The notes beneath the pieces are model-generated. The model searched no databases. It was given only the letters and a program-made list of their open reading frames with translations, and was not told the DNA's origin. From NCBI GenBank assembly GCA_022448765.1, contig JAKUTI010000082.1:1-10761 (forward strand): a stretch of DNA of 10,761 nt, given 5' to 3'. This stretch comes from Pseudomonadales bacterium (lineage in GTDB: Bacteria > Pseudomonadota > Gammaproteobacteria > Pseudomonadales > Azotimanducaceae). Every line of letters starts with the position of its first letter. The first letter of the stretch is position 1. Made by a program: the position numbers and the translations under genes. This document shows positions 1 to 6,537 of this stretch, in pieces.

Positions 1-12
1 ACCGATAAGTGA
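1..12 (+). CDS. 3' end of an upstream gene, probably hflC (partial)
   Basis: Frame 1 reads Thr-Asp-Lys and then TGA at 10-12. The GTG start of the next gene at 9-11 overlaps this stop (GTGA), the classic 4-base overlap of translationally coupled genes. In many gammaproteobacteria the gene before the DUF2065 gene and purA is hflC, so this is inferred to be its last codons. Three codons cannot prove identity. Confidence 0.3.
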   Translation, partial: TDK

Positions 13-206
13 CCGTGCTGTGGGAACAGATTGGGGCAGCGTTGTGCCTTGTCCTCGTGATTGAAGGGATTCTGCCGTTCCTTTTCCCAGCTCGGTGGCG
101 AACGCTGGCGGAGTCGTTGCGAAGTGTCGACGATAAAACCATCCGTCTGGTTGGATTCGCTAGCATGATACTGGGCGCGAGTCTCTTATTTCTGGTGAAA
201 TCTTAA
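9..206 (+). CDS. DUF2065 (YjeT-like) small inner-membrane protein
   Basis: A 65-residue protein with two hydrophobic segments, about residues 7-27 and 46-63, joined by a short polar charged stretch (residues 28-45). Size, the 'LVIEGILPFLFP' first helix and the position between an apparent hflC end and purA match the DUF2065/YjeT family of E. coli. The biochemical role of that family is unknown; a link to the HflKC membrane complex is suggested only by gene order. The GTG start at 9 was chosen because it overlaps the preceding TGA; a second GTG at 15 is the alternative. The TAA stop (204-206) overlaps an ATG at 206, so the gene runs directly into the purA translation signals. Confidence 0.85.
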   Translation: MTVLWEQIGAALCLVLVIEGILPFLFPARWRTLAESLRSVDDKTIRLVGFASMILGASLLFLVKS

Positions 207-226
207 TGAGTGGCGAATTCCTTTGA
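206..226 (+). other. Six-codon mini-ORF bridging DUF2065 and purA
   Basis: ATG at 206 overlaps the TAA of the DUF2065 gene (TAATG, 204-208). It opens a frame of Met-Ser-Gly-Glu-Phe-Leu that ends in TGA at 224-226, and this TGA overlaps the purA ATG (TGATG, 224-228). The two junctions could pass ribosomes by termination-reinitiation into purA, whose own ribosome-binding site is weak. The overlap pattern is seen directly; the role is inference and could be chance. Confidence 0.3.
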
Positions 227-1524
227 TGCGTGGCCGAAATATTGTCGTCGTTGGCGCGCAATGGGGTGACGAAGGCAAAGGCAAAGTAGTCGATCTTCTC
301 ACCAAGAACGTGGGAGCCGTAGTTCGATTTCAGGGGGGACACAACGCCGGCCATACCCTCGTGATCAGCAATGAAAAGACAGTGCTGCACTTAATTCCGT
401 CGGGGATCCTCCATGACAACGTAGACTGTCTCATCGGAAATGGCGTCGTTCTTTCGCCAAGCGCAGTCTTGGACGAAATCGCCCAATTGGAGGCCAGGGG
501 AGTTGAAGTACGAGAACGAATTACGCTCTCACCCGCATGTCCATTGGTCTTGTCCTATCACGTTGCAACGGATATTGCCCGCGAAAAAGCTCGAGGTTCG
601 GAGAAAATCGGCACCACGGGGCGGGGTATTGGACCCGCTTACGAGGATAAGGTGGCTCGCCGAGGGGTGCGACTGGGTGATCTGTATCACGGCGAAGGGT
701 TTGCAACCAAGTTGGCCGACGCCATGAACTACCATAATTTTATGCTGGAGAAGTATTACAACGCGGCTACCGTTGATTTCCAGCAGACTTTTGACGAGAC
801 GTCTCGACTCGCAGAGGAAATCGAACCGATGGTCGGCGATGTGGGCTCAGTCCTGCATGACCTTAATTCGCGCGGAGAGAACATTCTTTTTGAAGGGGCA
901 CAAGGCGCGTTGCTCGATATTGACCTAGGAACCTATCCGTTCGTGACGTCGTCCCATACGATGGCGGGTGCGGCGTCGGTGGGCAGCGGCTTCGACTCCA
1001 GCCGACTCGATTATGTGTTGGGCATTGTCAAAGCATATTCCACGAGGGTCGGCGCTGGTCCGTTCCCAACCGAGCTCTTTGACGCGGTTGGTAGGCATTT
1101 AGCCGATAAGGGCCGCGAATTCGGCTCCACCACTGGTCGTCCGCGTCGGTGTGGTTGGTTTGACGCGGCTGCCGTAAAGCGCGTTGTTAAGATGACGGGG
1201 TTGTCAGGGCTCTGTATGACCAAACTTGATGTCTTGGATGGACTGGAGACCATTCGTGTGTGTACCAAATACGAGGGATCGGATGGCGAAAGCGCGTCGA
1301 CGCGCTTTGGTAGCGAATACTACTCCGAACTTTCGCCCTTATATGAAGACTTACCTGGTTGGCAGGAATCGACAGCGGGAGCTCGCGACCTTAAGGATCT
1401 TCCCGAAAATGCGCAGGCGTATATTCGGCGCATTGAAGAGTGGGTGGATGCCCCTATTGCGATGATCTCGACGGGTCCGGATAGGCATGACACGATCGTC
1501 CTAACAGAAGTCTTGGGAAAATAG
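226..1524 (+). CDS. purA: Adenylosuccinate synthetase
   Basis: Cytosolic enzyme that joins IMP and aspartate using GTP to make adenylosuccinate, the first committed step from IMP to AMP. The protein is 432 residues from the ATG at 226, the same length as E. coli PurA. Visible signatures: the GTP-binding WGDEGKGK loop at residues 13-20 with the catalytic Asp15; GGHNAGH at 37-43 with the catalytic His43; the IMP-site stretch GTTGRGIGPAYEDK; FEGAQG; GSTTGRPRRCGW; TKLDVLDGL; and a C-terminal STGPDRHDTI guanine-site stretch. A TTG at 223 immediately precedes the ATG, but ATG is preferred. There is no strong Shine-Dalgarno sequence; instead a six-codon reading frame (206-226) ends in TGATG at the start codon, suggesting translational coupling to the upstream gene. 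Nothing in the protein looks odd. Confidence 0.98.
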   Translation: MRGRNIVVVGAQWGDEGKGKVVDLLTKNVGAVVRFQGGHNAGHTLVISNEKTVLHLIPSGILHDNVDCLIGNGVVLSPSAVLDEIAQLEARGVEVRERITLSPACPLVLSYHVATDIAREKARGSEKIGTTGRGIGPAYEDKVARRGVRLGDLYHGEGFATKLADAMNYHNFMLEKYYNAATVDFQQTFDETSRLAEEIEPMVGDVGSVLHDLNSRGENILFEGAQGALLDIDLGTYPFVTSSHTMAGAASVGSGFDSSRLDYVLGIVKAYSTRVGAGPFPTELFDAVGRHLADKGREFGSTTGRPRRCGWFDAAAVKRVVKMTGLSGLCMTKLDVLDGLETIRVCTKYEGSDGESASTRFGSEYYSELSPLYEDLPGWQESTAGARDLKDLPENAQAYIRRIEEWVDAPIAMISTGPDRHDTIVLTEVLGK

Positions 1525-1573
1525 GAAAAAATCTTCGTGAAGTGCAAAGCGTTAGCTACGTTGGGTAGGCGTC

Positions 1574-1765
1574 GTGGTTGATCCCAAGTTGTTGGAGATT
1601 CTGGTGTGTCCGATCACAAAAACCGACTTGGTGTATAAGCGCGAAGTAGAGGAACTGTGGTCTAAAGCTAGTGGGTTGGCTTACCCGATTCGGGACGGCA
1701 TTCCCATTATGTTGGAAGATCAAGCTCGCTCGTTAACGCCGGAGGAACAACAATCGCTGAATTAA
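1574..1765 (+). CDS. UPF0434 / Trm112-like small protein (YcaR family)
   Basis: A 63-residue protein with the family layout: an 'LLEILVCP' start, a short variable hairpin, then 'LAYPIRDGIPIMLEDQAR'. The fold is a Trm112-type zinc-ribbon-like domain. Eukaryotic and archaeal Trm112 activates methyltransferases, whereas the role of the bacterial YcaR group is not settled. Of the cysteines that would bind zinc, only Cys12 remains; positions expected to be Cys in the zinc-binding forms read Thr, Lys or Ser, so this copy probably does not hold zinc. The start is GTG at 1574 (alignment begins at VDPKLLEIL), with only a weak upstream GTAGG. In many proteobacteria this gene sits near kdsB/lpxK; here it lies between purA and folE2. 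Confidence 0.85.
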   Translation: MVDPKLLEILVCPITKTDLVYKREVEELWSKASGLAYPIRDGIPIMLEDQARSLTPEEQQSLN

Positions 1766-1779
1766 GGGACAGATGACGA

Positions 1780-1809
1780 TTGGTTGGCACAGAATGAATT
1801 CGCTATCAT
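1780..1809 (+). promoter_or_regulatory. Possible sigma-70 promoter for folE2
   Basis: TTGGTT (1780-1785) and TATCAT (1804-1809) are separated by 18 bases, in the gap between the UPF0434 gene and folE2. The -10 match is good (5 of 6) and the -35 match is poor (3 of 6). A second -35 reading, TTGGCA at 1784, would leave only 14 bases and is less likely. No Zur-type palindrome is seen, although some folE2 genes are zinc-regulated. Confidence 0.3.
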
Positions 1810-1881
1810 GCGGAGCTCTTTGGCCTGAGTTTGCGGTGCGGAAGTCGTTTAACCGCGAGTTGTAGGGAAGGAATCGGGAAG

Positions 1882-2832
1882 ATGAATAAACCAGAACTCG
1901 TCTCAGAGACAGAAATGCCTGATGTCGCCATGCGGGAGTTGCTCAATCCCGAGGGTACTCTTGATTGGGTGGGTATGAGCGATGTACACCAACCATTAAA
2001 GATCCACGATGGGCATGAGGAGCGAGAAGTCCAGGCAAAAGTGCAGATTTACGTGAATCTAGATGACACGCAGGCCAAAGGGATTCACATGTCGCGCCTG
2101 TACTTAATCTTGGATGAGCATTCCAGTAATCGTCCACTGACGGTGGCTGGTCTTAAATTGCTCTTGAGCTCCCTTTTGGAATCGCATCGGGGTCTTTCGA
2201 CCAGCGCGTTTATACAGTTTGACTTCGACTATTACGTGCGACGTTCTGCGCTAGTGTCTGAAAATGCGGGCTGGAACAGTTATCCCGTGTCATTGAAGGG
2301 TACGTACGTGAACGGTGAAGTGAATGTTGAACTTTCACTCGGCGTACTTTATTCAAGCACCTGCCCATGTTCTGCCGCGTTGGCCCGACAGCTTATTCAG
2401 CAGCAGTTTGAAGAAGATTTCGGCCGTCTGGGTGACGTTAAGATGTCTGAAGTAAAAGCTTGGCTCGGAACTGAAGATGGAATTATGGCGACGCCCCACA
2501 GTCAACGCAGCCTAGCTCGTGTGTTGGTTAAACTTGACGACAGTATGGAATCTTTCCCTATCACGGATCTCATCGACGGAGTCGAGGACGTTCTGAAAAC
2601 CCCGGTCCAAACGGCGGTGAAGCGCGAAGATGAGCGAGAGTTTGCTCGACTCAACGGTGCAAACCTCATGTTTTGTGAGGATGCTGGTCGTAAACTTAAA
2701 ACCAGTCTTGAAAGCGACCAACGAGTCAAAGATTTTTGGGTGCGGGTTGAACATCATGAGAGCCTACACGCACATAACGCGGTGAGCGTGTTTACCAAAG
2801 GCGTTGAAAAGGGTTACTTGCCCATTCCGTAA
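1882..2832 (+). CDS. folE2: GTP cyclohydrolase I type IB (FolE2)
   Basis: Converts GTP to 7,8-dihydroneopterin triphosphate, the entry step to tetrahydrofolate and 7-deazaguanine (queuosine) synthesis; FolE2 can use metals other than zinc, unlike FolE. The protein is 316 residues from ATG 1882. Visible features: 'MPDVA' near residue 12; the 'YVNL...KGIHMSR' core at 58-72; 'STCPCSAALARQL' with Cys161/Cys163, where the metal-binding catalytic Cys of the family lies; 'ATPHSQRS' with His206; an acidic 'NGANLMFCEDAGRKL' block near 258-272; and 'SLHAHNAVS' at 294-302. The longer insert between the Cys motif and HSQRS resembles xanthomonad and betaproteobacterial FolE2 forms. The frame is open 17 codons further upstream to 1831, but ATG 1882 is chosen because AGGGAAGGA lies about 10 bases before it and homology starts there. 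It is not a usual purA-rnr neighbour. Confidence 0.95.
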   Translation: MNKPELVSETEMPDVAMRELLNPEGTLDWVGMSDVHQPLKIHDGHEEREVQAKVQIYVNLDDTQAKGIHMSRLYLILDEHSSNRPLTVAGLKLLLSSLLESHRGLSTSAFIQFDFDYYVRRSALVSENAGWNSYPVSLKGTYVNGEVNVELSLGVLYSSTCPCSAALARQLIQQQFEEDFGRLGDVKMSEVKAWLGTEDGIMATPHSQRSLARVLVKLDDSMESFPITDLIDGVEDVLKTPVQTAVKREDEREFARLNGANLMFCEDAGRKLKTSLESDQRVKDFWVRVEHHESLHAHNAVSVFTKGVEKGYLPIP

Positions 2833-2870
2833 TCTTTTCGAGCCGACGGGAGCGTAATGTCAGCTCTCTG

Positions 2871-2895
2871 AGGCAAGACCCGTGTCTTGTTTGTT
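2871..2895 (+). terminator. Candidate intrinsic terminator after folE2
   Basis: CAAGAC (2874-2879) and GTCTTG (2884-2889) form a perfect 6-bp stem around a CCGT loop. The stem extends by two G·U pairs and one A-U pair to 2871-2892, followed by the T-rich stretch TTTGTT. It starts about 40 bases after the folE2 stop. The stem is AU-rich and the T tract is interrupted, so efficiency is uncertain. Confidence 0.5.
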
Positions 2896-2902
2896 CCTCG
2901 AG

Positions 2903-2988
2903 TGGATAACCGTTCTCGGGCAACGCCACATCGTCCCTAGGACTTAAGCCTGTAGCTTTGTCGTGGCAGTTAATGAACGGTGTATCCA
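2903..2988. repeat. Long imperfect inverted repeat / stem-loop
   Basis: TGGATAACCGTT (2903-2914) pairs with AACGGTGTATCCA (2976-2988): 12 base pairs with one bulged G (2982). Inside it AACGCCAC (2922-2929) pairs with GTGGCAGTT (2963-2971): 8 base pairs with one bulged A (2968). The interior loop is 7 by 4 bases and the apical region is 33 bases, containing the palindromes CCTAGG and CTTAAG. The pairing is read directly from the sequence. It could be a structured RNA, a palindromic intergenic repeat unit or a remnant of a small mobile element; none can be chosen without genome-wide copies. Confidence 0.45.
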
Positions 2989-3008
2989 ACTTTCGTGCCA
3001 GATTTGTG

Positions 3009-3033
3009 CTTTCGCGGCTGGCCAGGCGAAAAG
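3009..3033. repeat. Short inverted repeat
   Basis: CTTTCGC (3009-3015) pairs with GCGAAAAG (3026-3033) with one bulged A, closing a 10-base loop that itself contains the palindrome CTGGCCAG. No T tract follows on either strand, so it is not called a terminator. Function unknown. Confidence 0.35.
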
Positions 3034-3158
3034 GGTTGATCGTGGACGGGCTGCACGTTGATCCCCAGCTATAGGTGTGATGAGCTCAAACCGCAGAGGG
3101 AATGGTCGGGCTTCGGTAATGAACGATTGTTGTCGAGCCGCTGGGCATGGGGAAGATC

Positions 3159-3494
3159 ATGAGTGAGAGGAAGATCACGGTTGCTGCCACACAGATGGCG
3201 TGTAGTCCGAATACCGATACGAATTTGGCGAAAGCGGAATCACTGGTACGCAAAGCGAAGGATACATGGACGCAACTACTTTATCCGTGGCTAGGGACAA
3301 CAATAATTGTCGTGATGATGTACCATCCGCGCCGTCCCATAGACCCGCCGTTTTTCTATCTGTCCAGGTTCGACGAGATTTACTCTGCTCATTCCGGTCC
3401 CCTCGCCCCTTCAAGTAGGAGGCATAAATCGGTGACGCATTTGTGTGCTTTGGCGGATTCAACGCTTGTAGAGGTTGTAGATAATGAGGTTTAG
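3159..3494 (+). pseudogene. Decayed N-carbamoylputrescine amidase (aguB-like), 5' remnant
   Basis: The first ~35 residues from ATG 3159 ('KITVAATQMACSPNTDTNLAKAESLVRKA') match the start of AguB, the nitrilase-superfamily enzyme that hydrolyses N-carbamoylputrescine to putrescine. The start region is still intact, with GGGGAAG 4-10 bases upstream. After residue 36 similarity fades: 'TQLLYPWLG' lines up with the family's 'AQIILxQELF', but the catalytic Glu is replaced. I cannot find the catalytic-Lys segment (YRKxHIPD) or the Cys segment (CWDQW) in any frame. The frame stays open to TAG at 3492-3494 and codes for 111 residues against ~290 in the family. So this is most likely a deleted, drifting relic, not an enzyme. 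It sits next to the 3' end of a tRNA gene, a common deletion or insertion site. Confidence 0.7.
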
Positions 3495-3513
3495 ATAGTG
3501 GCTATTACGTGGA

Positions 3514-3600
3514 TGGTGCCGAGGAGAGGACTTGAACCTCCACGGGGTTACCCCCACTAGCTCCTGAAGCTAGCGTGTCTACCAATTTCACCACCTCGGC
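3514..3600 (-). tRNA. tRNA-Leu (anticodon CAG)
   Basis: On the minus strand the 87-nt sequence folds as a class II tRNA. The acceptor stem GCCGAGG (3594-3600) pairs perfectly with CCTCGGC (3518-3524); the discriminator is A (3517) and CCA is encoded (3514-3516). The D arm contains AATTGGTAGAC. The anticodon loop TTCAGGA sits on a CTAGC/GCTAG stem, with anticodon CAG at 3564-3566. The long variable arm is GGGG-TAA-CCCC, and the T loop is TTCAAGT on a five-pair stem with one G·U. This reads CUG leucine codons and closely resembles E. coli leuPQTV-type tRNA. It is divergent from rnr and convergent with the aguB remnant; a tRNA-Leu between purA and rnr is also known in Pseudomonas. Confidence 0.97.
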
Positions 3601-3613
3601 ATGAGGGACGCGG

Positions 3614-3642
3614 ACTTTACTACAGGGGTTCGGCATTGAACA
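3614..3642 (-). promoter_or_regulatory. Candidate promoter of tRNA-Leu
   Basis: Read on the minus strand: TGTTCA (-35, at 3642-3637), 17 bases, then TAAAGT (-10, at 3619-3614), followed by the GC-rich CCGCGTCC before the mature tRNA 5' end at 3600. The spacing is ideal, the hexamers are weak (3 of 6 and 4 of 6), and the GC-rich discriminator is typical of stringently controlled stable-RNA promoters. The rnr promoter must lie in the same 78-base divergent gap, but I cannot place it confidently. Confidence 0.4.
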
Positions 3643-3678
3643 TATTGTCGGTAATCGTCGCCGAAGGCTTTCCTTCCG

Positions 3679-5781
3679 ATGAGTGAGATAAGAGGTCCCG
3701 AAGCTTCCCAGATACTTGCGGCCCTTGATGAGATAGGACCAGCGTCTTGGGGCGAGTTAGTCAGCCATCTCGGTGTCGGGAAAGGAAAAGGTGGCAATAA
3801 ACTTAGGCGGGTACTCAATAGATTGCTGGAAGATGGACAAATTGTTCGAGAGGGCCGCAGTAAATATCGCCTCAACAACCTAAGTGACCAGAGCGGTGTC
3901 GTTAACCGAATTGGATCTCAACTCTTTGTATCCAGTCGGGAAAGCGGTTCCACTGAGCTACGGGGTGTCAGCGGTATTCGCGAAGGAGACACGGTTCGCA
4001 CGAGGTTGAGCGGTGGAGTTGCGCGGGTTGTGGAATTGATCAAGCCCTCTTCGATACCGGTTGTTGGCATCTATCACCGTGATCGACGTCACGCACACGT
4101 TGAATCGCTCGAGCCGGGATATAACCAACACATCGATTTGGTCGCGCCGTATCCAGGTTGTCGAGCAGGAGATGTTGTAGAGGTCCAAATTCTTGACGTA
4201 GAACGTGGCCGGGTAAGGGGAAAAGTAAAAACCGTAATACGGCACAACAATGAAGTCCAACGTGCGTGCAGAGCAATGGTTCATGCCCACCGTATACCTA
4301 GCGAATGGCCCGGAGAGGTTGTGCAAACGCGCATTCGAAAAGCGTTACTTGAGGCCGATAGAAAAGGTCGCAAGGACTTACGTGACACGGCGTTCGTCAC
4401 CATCGACGGTGAGGATGCTCGCGATTTTGATGACGCGATATACGCGGAGCCGAGATCGCGAGGTGGCTGGCGATTGTTGGTGGCGATCGCTGATGTCGCC
4501 CACTACGTCCGACCCGGTTCCGCGCTCGACCAAGAAGCCTTCGAGCGAGGAAACTCGGTCTATTTCCCGGATCGCGTGATCCCGATGCTGCCCGAAGGTT
4601 TATCCAACGACCTTTGTTCACTTCGGCCCGATGAAGACCGTTTGGCCATGATTTGCGAGTTAACGCTCAATCCCAGTGCGAACGTCACCGACGTCTCATT
4701 TTACGAGGCGGTGATTCGCTCGCATGGTCGCCTTACCTATACGGAGCTTGACCAATACCTGAAGAGCGCCGAGGCGAATTGGACCGCCAAGATTTGCGCA
4801 AGTCTTCAGCATCTTTACGCGGTATATAGAGGCTTGCGCGAGCGACGGGCCGATAGAGGCGCGCTTGACTTTGAGTCACATGAAGGACGAGTCGAGATTC
4901 AACGAGGTAAAGCTGTGGGGGTAACACGTGTGGTAAGTACTGAAGCCCACGGCGTTGTCGAAGAAGCCATGATTGCCGCTAATGTCGCAGCCGCTAAGTA
5001 TCTCCAAAGTACGAATTCCGGAGCCATGTATCGCGTGCATGAACCGCCTGAACAGGAAAAAATCGAACAACTTCGCAACATTTTCCAGTCCGTGGGCCAA
5101 CGGTTTACCGGAGCCATTAGGTATCCAGCAGATCTTCAACGCATTCTTTCGGCGACGCCTAAGACCCCCATCGAGCCGTGGATCTGGCAGATGTTGATTC
5201 TTCGAACATTGCAACAAGCACGCTATTCCCCCGACGATAAAGGTCACTTTGGCCTTGCATTATCGAGCTACGCGCACTTTACATCGCCGATTCGTCGATA
5301 CGCGGATCTGGTGAATCACCGTTTAATTAAGGCGCGACTTGGAAAGGCACCATCGGGCGCCCCGGGTTATGAGGCGCTCGCGGACGTTGGAACACATATA
5401 TCGATGACCGAGCGCCGTGCCGAAAATGCCACGCGTGCGGTCGACGCTTGGTTGAAGTGCGCACTGGTTGAGGAACGCGTGGGCGAAGCCTTCGGAGGAA
5501 CGATTGTGACGGTCACTGAATTCGGCGTTTTTGTCGAACTTGACGACCTTTGCATCCAAGGACTTTTGCACGTGTCAAGGTTGGGGTCGGATTACTACAA
5601 ATGGGTGCCTAACACCATGAGCTTGGTGGCAGAGCGTTCAGGGCATCGCTTTTCGATCGGGCAAAAGATTCGGGTGGTGATCGAGGATGTGTCGGTGGAG
5701 TTGGGGCGTATCAATCTGCGCTCGGAGATGCCAAACCGAAAACGGAAGATTGGACGGCCAAGAAGAAAGAAAGCGTCTTGA
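3679..5781 (+). CDS. rnr: Ribonuclease R (3'-5' exoribonuclease)
   Basis: Processive hydrolytic 3'-5' exonuclease of the RNase II/RNB family that degrades structured RNA, takes part in rRNA quality control and helps tmRNA-linked decay. The 700-residue protein has the full order: winged helix-turn-helix (about 8-65), two cold-shock RNA-binding domains (about 72-200), the RNB catalytic domain with DGEDARDFDDA at 243-253 (metal-binding Asp243, 249, 251, 252) and 'SYAHFTSPIRRYADL', then an S1 domain (about 600-685) with 'GEAFGGTIVTVTEFGVFVELDD'. It ends in a basic tail, as RNase R proteins do. E. coli RNase R is about 813 residues; here the ends and loops are shorter but no domain is missing. ATG 3679 has GAAGG 11 bases upstream. 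Its TGA overlaps the TTG start of rlmB. Confidence 0.97.
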   Translation: MSEIRGPEASQILAALDEIGPASWGELVSHLGVGKGKGGNKLRRVLNRLLEDGQIVREGRSKYRLNNLSDQSGVVNRIGSQLFVSSRESGSTELRGVSGIREGDTVRTRLSGGVARVVELIKPSSIPVVGIYHRDRRHAHVESLEPGYNQHIDLVAPYPGCRAGDVVEVQILDVERGRVRGKVKTVIRHNNEVQRACRAMVHAHRIPSEWPGEVVQTRIRKALLEADRKGRKDLRDTAFVTIDGEDARDFDDAIYAEPRSRGGWRLLVAIADVAHYVRPGSALDQEAFERGNSVYFPDRVIPMLPEGLSNDLCSLRPDEDRLAMICELTLNPSANVTDVSFYEAVIRSHGRLTYTELDQYLKSAEANWTAKICASLQHLYAVYRGLRERRADRGALDFESHEGRVEIQRGKAVGVTRVVSTEAHGVVEEAMIAANVAAAKYLQSTNSGAMYRVHEPPEQEKIEQLRNIFQSVGQRFTGAIRYPADLQRILSATPKTPIEPWIWQMLILRTLQQARYSPDDKGHFGLALSSYAHFTSPIRRYADLVNHRLIKARLGKAPSGAPGYEALADVGTHISMTERRAENATRAVDAWLKCALVEERVGEAFGGTIVTVTEFGVFVELDDLCIQGLLHVSRLGSDYYKWVPNTMSLVAERSGHRFSIGQKIRVVIEDVSVELGRINLRSEMPNRKRKIGRPRRKKAS

Positions 5782-6524
5782 CGGCAATTGACGAAAATAT
5801 GGTGAGTGGTTTTCACGCGATTGAGGCCGTACTAGCCAAAGACCCGAACGCAATCCGACGGATTCTGGTCGTTGGGGAACGGCGAGACTCGCGCATGCAC
5901 AACTTGGTGCAACGTGCTCGTGAACAGGGCGTCCGAGTTGAAACTGCCGATAGGCGTGCCGTCACTAGATTGGCGGGAGATCAGGCCCATCAAGGTGTCG
6001 TTGCTGAATGCCATTCGGTCGCACCGTCTACGGAATTGGATTTTGAAGCCCTTTGGCCGACCTATAATCAGCCGCTACTTCTCGTGGTTGACGGAGTAAC
6101 GGACCCTCGTAACCTGGGGGCATGTCTACGATCGGCAGGAGCTGCCGATGTGGACGCCGTGCTAATACCAAAGCGTTCGAATGCCCCGTTATCTAACGTG
6201 GTACGTAAGACGGCGAGCGGCGCGTTGGAAGATCTATTGATCGTTCAAGTTTCAAATCTCGCTCGTCGGCTCGATTGGTTGCGAGAACAAGGCGTTTGGA
6301 TTGTTGGGACCGATGTAGAATCGACGCACCCTTATACGGACATAGACTATCGTGATTCAGTCGCCATCGTCGTTGGCGGAGAGCAACGCGGACTGCGCCG
6401 CCTGACGCGTGAGAAATGCGATCATCTCGTGACGATTCCTACACCGGGGCGGGTCTCGAGCCTCAATGTGTCTGTCGCGACGGGGGTAATCTTGTTTGAG
6501 TGTTTAAGGCAGAGAGGGACGTGA
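5778..6524 (+). CDS. rlmB: 23S rRNA (Gm2251) 2'-O-methyltransferase RlmB
   Basis: SPOUT-class enzyme that uses S-adenosylmethionine to methylate the 2'-OH of G2251 in the 23S rRNA P loop. The protein is 248 residues: an N-terminal substrate-binding domain (about 10-80), then a knotted SpoU domain with all three motifs: 'TDPRNLGACLRSAG' (motif 1), 'IVVGGEQRGL' (motif 2) and 'IPTPGRVSSLNVSVATG' (motif 3). The start is uncertain. TTG at 5778 overlaps the rnr TGA (TTGA), which favours coupling; ATG at 5799 (241 residues) aligns better with the E. coli start. Neither has a clear Shine-Dalgarno. The rnr-rlmB pairing is conserved in gammaproteobacteria. Confidence 0.95.
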   Translation: MTAIDENMVSGFHAIEAVLAKDPNAIRRILVVGERRDSRMHNLVQRAREQGVRVETADRRAVTRLAGDQAHQGVVAECHSVAPSTELDFEALWPTYNQPLLLVVDGVTDPRNLGACLRSAGAADVDAVLIPKRSNAPLSNVVRKTASGALEDLLIVQVSNLARRLDWLREQGVWIVGTDVESTHPYTDIDYRDSVAIVVGGEQRGLRRLTREKCDHLVTIPTPGRVSSLNVSVATGVILFECLRQRGT

Positions 6525-6537
6525 TCGTCGGGGTTCG

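Larger units (their letters stand above)
2833..3158. other. Gene-free, structure-rich spacer between folE2 and the aguB remnant
   Basis: There is no credible coding sequence in this 326-base stretch on either strand. It holds the terminator-like hairpin at 2871-2895, a long imperfect stem-loop at 2903-2988 and a smaller hairpin at 3009-3033. A 55-codon open stretch ending at about 3073 was examined for a relic of a neighbouring gene (agmatine deiminase, often next to aguB), but no convincing similarity was found. Together with the adjacent gene remnant it looks like a decayed region. Confidence 0.6.

Noticed and set aside
1525..1545. CTTC-GT-GAAG after purA as a terminator.
   Set aside because: Only a 4-bp stem with a 2-base loop, preceded rather than followed by an A-rich run and with no T tract.
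1766..1881. Zur operator before folE2.
   Set aside because: No palindrome resembling the gammaproteobacterial Zur site is present in the gap.
2908..3073. An open stretch of about 55 codons after folE2 that might be a relic of agmatine deiminase or an amino-acid kinase.
   Set aside because: Only scattered residues resemble either family, there is no start with a ribosome-binding site, and such a length arises by chance.
3175..3462. 95-residue reading frame on the minus strand opposite the aguB remnant.
   Set aside because: No recognisable domain, no ribosome-binding site, and the plus strand shows clear AguB homology at its start.
3514..3600. tRNA-Leu 3' end as a phage/island attachment site.
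   Set aside because: No integrase gene and no second copy of the tRNA 3' end were found in this window, so the idea stays unproven here.
3958..4326. 122-residue minus-strand frame inside rnr.
   Set aside because: Shadow of the strongly supported RNase R coding sequence; no family resemblance.
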